Assembly: GCA_947624115.1 (NCBI GenBank) | Contig: CANQIS010000006.1 | Coordinates: 1 to 33,015, forward strand | DNA length: 33,015 bases | Direction: 5' to 3' | Origin: an uncultured Bacilli bacterium | Lineage (GTDB): Bacteria; Bacillota_I; Bacilli_A; RF39; UBA660 | Shown here: positions 31,118 to 33,015 of the stretch, one piece after another | Numbering within the stretch: position 1 is the first letter of the stretch | Layout: each line of letters starts with the position of its first letter | The notes under the pieces: model-generated | Databases searched by the model: none | Told to the model about the DNA's origin: nothing | The model's input: the letters and a program-made list of their open reading frames with translations, nothing else | Made by a program: the position numbers and the translations under genes

Positions 31118-32737
31118 TTAATCTGCTTTAAAAAAGTTAAACTGTGATGACTTACTAAACTCATAAGCATTCCATAGATTAGTCTGATTACTTCCTGGAT
31201 CTACCATTATAATGTCATTAGCATTTATTCCAACAATCGCTACCCAATGTTGATTTCCATCTACTGCTCCTTTAACTTCAATAGTAATAAAATAACCTGA
31301 TTCAAAATATTGTTTTATTAAAGAAAATTTTTCTTGTCTTGTTTTACCATTTAAGTTTACTTTTCCTACAAACTTAAAGTTTGGAACAACCTTACTTATA
31401 GCAGCATATTGCAAATTACCATATTCATCAAATCCACCATTTTTATTTAGTGCCTCTACAAAAGTACCTGGATTAAAAGGCTTTATAGATGAGCTTACTC
31501 CTGCTTTTTTAATAAGAATTGCTACTGAAGTAACAAGACAACCTATATCTTTTATAGTGCTAGATGTATTTCCAATTCTTACATTTGCCCAACTACTATC
31601 GTATTGCCTCCAATTAGTATACTCACCAGAGTCAACTCCATAAACAATACTTCCCCATAATGAAGAATATTTATCACTAGATAATTCATCTAATTGCTTA
31701 ATTTGTTTTTGATTAAAGCCATACTTTGTTTTCATATCATTTACTGACTTCGTTGTAATTTTAATATGTAACACTTTTTTCTCTACTTCTTTTGGTGTTT
31801 CATTTGTATTAACTCCCTGTTCTGTTACAACTTCATCTCTTACTTCACTAGAAACACTATTCATATCCCAAAAAATTTCTTTCATAATTGCTTTTTTATT
31901 ATCATCTATTGTTATTACATCTTGTTGATTATTTCCATTAGAAACTTTTACAGTATAAATCAAAAGCATATCTTTCCAAGAAGTTAAATTTCCATCAAGA
32001 ACATATTCATCATGAGGATTTTCATCTTGAATACTTTGCAACTTATTTGAAAATTCTTGATTACATTCGTAAATAACATCTTTCATAGTAATAGTGTCTT
32101 TACCCGTTTTTTCACCAGAGAAAAAAATACCAAAAACCGAGCTACATAAAAGACCAATTAAACAAATAACTAATATTATAATTATAGAAACCCAGCCTCC
32201 TGCAATTAAAGCTGATATTAATGCTTTTGTACTAGCTAATATCAGTTTTACTGTTGATACAGTTGTTTTAACTGCCACTTTAATTGTTTGAGAGGTTTTT
32301 TTAGCTGTTTCTTTTGCCAATTTAATTGCTCTTTGAGATACTTTAACCGACTCTTTTGCTACTTTCTGCGTATTTTTAATATTTTGCCTATTTGTTTTTA
32401 TTCCTTTTTTTGCCTTTTGTAGTTTCTTTTTTTCAGTTAACGTAGTTTTTATATTTTTAATTTTATTTCTTGTTTTAATAATATTACTCTTTGTATTATT
32501 TACCTCATTGTTTCCTTTATATCTTACACTATTAAAATTATTTACAACTTTTTTTGCTCCACTTTCAATACTATTTGTTGCATATTCAGTAGAGTTTTGT
32601 TCTTTAACTTGAGTTTGATTTTCACCTTTTTCTTTAATATCTACAAGAGCCTTTTTCGTTTTTTGAGTAGCAATCAAACTTTTATCAATAGTTTTTATTG
32701 TTCCTTTGTTAGACTTTTTTGTCTTTATATCTGGCAT
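31118..32737 (-). CDS. Conjugation-associated peptidoglycan hydrolase (CD1107-like, C39-type peptidase domain)
   Basis: A 539-residue type II membrane protein. Residues 1-170 are Lys/Thr-rich helical repeats (KKTSQTIKVAVKTTVSTVK) and residues 181-207 are the membrane span (GGWVSIIIILVICLIGLL). Residues 210-365 form an extracytoplasmic linker domain. Residues 370-539 are a C39-like cysteine peptidase with Cys400 (DIGCLVTS), His497 (QHWVAIVG) and Asp513 (MVDPGS). This matches the CD1107/Tn1549 ORF14-type proteins, which open the wall for the conjugation channel, as VirB1 or CwlT do. It starts two bases after the VirB4 stop (TAGAAATG). Confidence 0.88.
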   Translation of the reverse strand: MPDIKTKKSNKGTIKTIDKSLIATQKTKKALVDIKEKGENQTQVKEQNSTEYATNSIESGAKKVVNNFNSVRYKGNNEVNNTKSNIIKTRNKIKNIKTTLTEKKKLQKAKKGIKTNRQNIKNTQKVAKESVKVSQRAIKLAKETAKKTSQTIKVAVKTTVSTVKLILASTKALISALIAGGWVSIIIILVICLIGLLCSSVFGIFFSGEKTGKDTITMKDVIYECNQEFSNKLQSIQDENPHDEYVLDGNLTSWKDMLLIYTVKVSNGNNQQDVITIDDNKKAIMKEIFWDMNSVSSEVRDEVVTEQGVNTNETPKEVEKKVLHIKITTKSVNDMKTKYGFNQKQIKQLDELSSDKYSSLWGSIVYGVDSGEYTNWRQYDSSWANVRIGNTSSTIKDIGCLVTSVAILIKKAGVSSSIKPFNPGTFVEALNKNGGFDEYGNLQYAAISKVVPNFKFVGKVNLNGKTRQEKFSLIKQYFESGYFITIEVKGAVDGNQHWVAIVGINANDIIMVDPGSNQTNLWNAYEFSKSSQFNFFKAD

Positions 32738-32739
32738 TT

Positions 32740-33015
32740 CTACTCTCCTGGCTTGGTAGTCATTAGTTTATACAATTTAGTATTTGTTGGAAATTGATTA
32801 ATGAACGGAACAAGAGAGCTACCATAACGAATAAGACCACAGCCTGCCTCACTATTTGTAATATAACTCATTTGTTCATCAGAAATATTTAACAATTTTG
32901 CTAATTCTTTTCTATCTGTTGCTGCTTGATTTAACATTACAATAAATTCACTATTTGATAACATAGTAGAGGCATCAACAGAAGACAGTAAATATTCAAC
33001 ATTTTGCGTAATTGC
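32740..33015 (-). CDS. virB4: VirB4-type conjugation ATPase, C-terminal part (runs off the window)
   Basis: The frame is open through base 33015; the track entry (32740-32964) only begins at an internal ATG. The visible 91 residues, AITQNVEYLLSSVDASTML followed by SNSEFIVMLNQAA..., SYITNSEAGCGLIRYG and a FPTNTKLYKLMTTKPGE ending, are the conserved C-terminus of the VirB4/TraE ATPases of Tn1549/CTn-type elements, which energise type IV secretion at the membrane. The Walker motifs lie outside the window. It is immediately upstream of the C39 hydrolase gene, the standard order in these elements. Confidence 0.88.
   Translation of the reverse strand, partial: AITQNVEYLLSSVDASTMLSNSEFIVMLNQAATDRKELAKLLNISDEQMSYITNSEAGCGLIRYGSSLVPFINQFPTNTKLYKLMTTKPGE

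Noticed and set aside
1-33015. CRISPR arrays, tRNA or rRNA genes
   Set aside because: No regularly spaced repeats and no tRNA/rRNA signatures were seen on either strand by eye.

Overview
The window is AT-rich DNA from a low-GC Firmicute, most likely a gut Bacilli/Erysipelotrichales-type or RF39-like lineage. The grounds are strong AT bias, AGGAGG-type ribosome binding sites, TAA/TAG/TGA all used as stops, and Tn916/Tn1549-type mobile-element genes. I cannot fix the species. I read it as the integration-module end of an integrative and conjugative element (ICE) that carries a complete-looking exopolysaccharide/capsule (EPS) gene cluster as cargo. The ICE sits inside a resident sugar-transferase gene.

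Left edge (1-165): bases 1 to about 109, read on the minus strand, encode the conserved C-terminal part of a polyprenyl-phosphate sugar transferase (NVLGGKMSFIGPRP...). Homology stops abruptly just before two 16-bp direct repeats, which I take as the element end. Recombination module (281-7358, all minus): four tandem serine-recombinase genes preceded by three very small coupled genes. A long hairpin-rich leader precedes those, and upstream of it lies a Tn916 ORF7-like sigma-factor gene. The sigma gene has its own riboswitch-like leader (promoter, nested stems, 9-codon uORF, intrinsic terminator). Two recombinases look intact, one has lost its catalytic residues but keeps the DNA-binding parts, and one is only a catalytic domain.

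Cargo (7454-28022): an XRE regulator; an odd two-gene unit containing a multi-membrane-span protein with a GT51 transglycosylase-like domain; a fused RmlC-RmlD and an RmlA; a plus-strand hexapeptide acetyltransferase; then a long minus-strand Wzx/Wzy-type operon from a consensus promoter at 26523-26551. In transcription order the operon encodes a leader ORF, an initiating sugar transferase, two GT2 rhamnosyltransferase-like enzymes, a kinase-like protein, two more GT2 enzymes, an EpsG-type polymerase, a WbsX-type glycosyltransferase, a pyruvyl transferase, a MenD-like ThDP enzyme, an SDR oxidoreductase and a flippase. An acyltransferase-3 gene lies upstream. rmlB and chain-length/kinase regulators (Wzd/Wze type) are absent and must come from elsewhere if rhamnose is made.

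Right part (28329-33015): two XRE regulators, each with a palindrome at its promoter, an unknown gene, a candidate small RNA, a DUF4325/STAS-like plus membrane coiled-coil protein pair, and the start of the conjugation machinery: a CD1107-type C39 peptidoglycan hydrolase and the C-terminus of a VirB4 ATPase that runs off the window. The right end of the ICE is not in the window.
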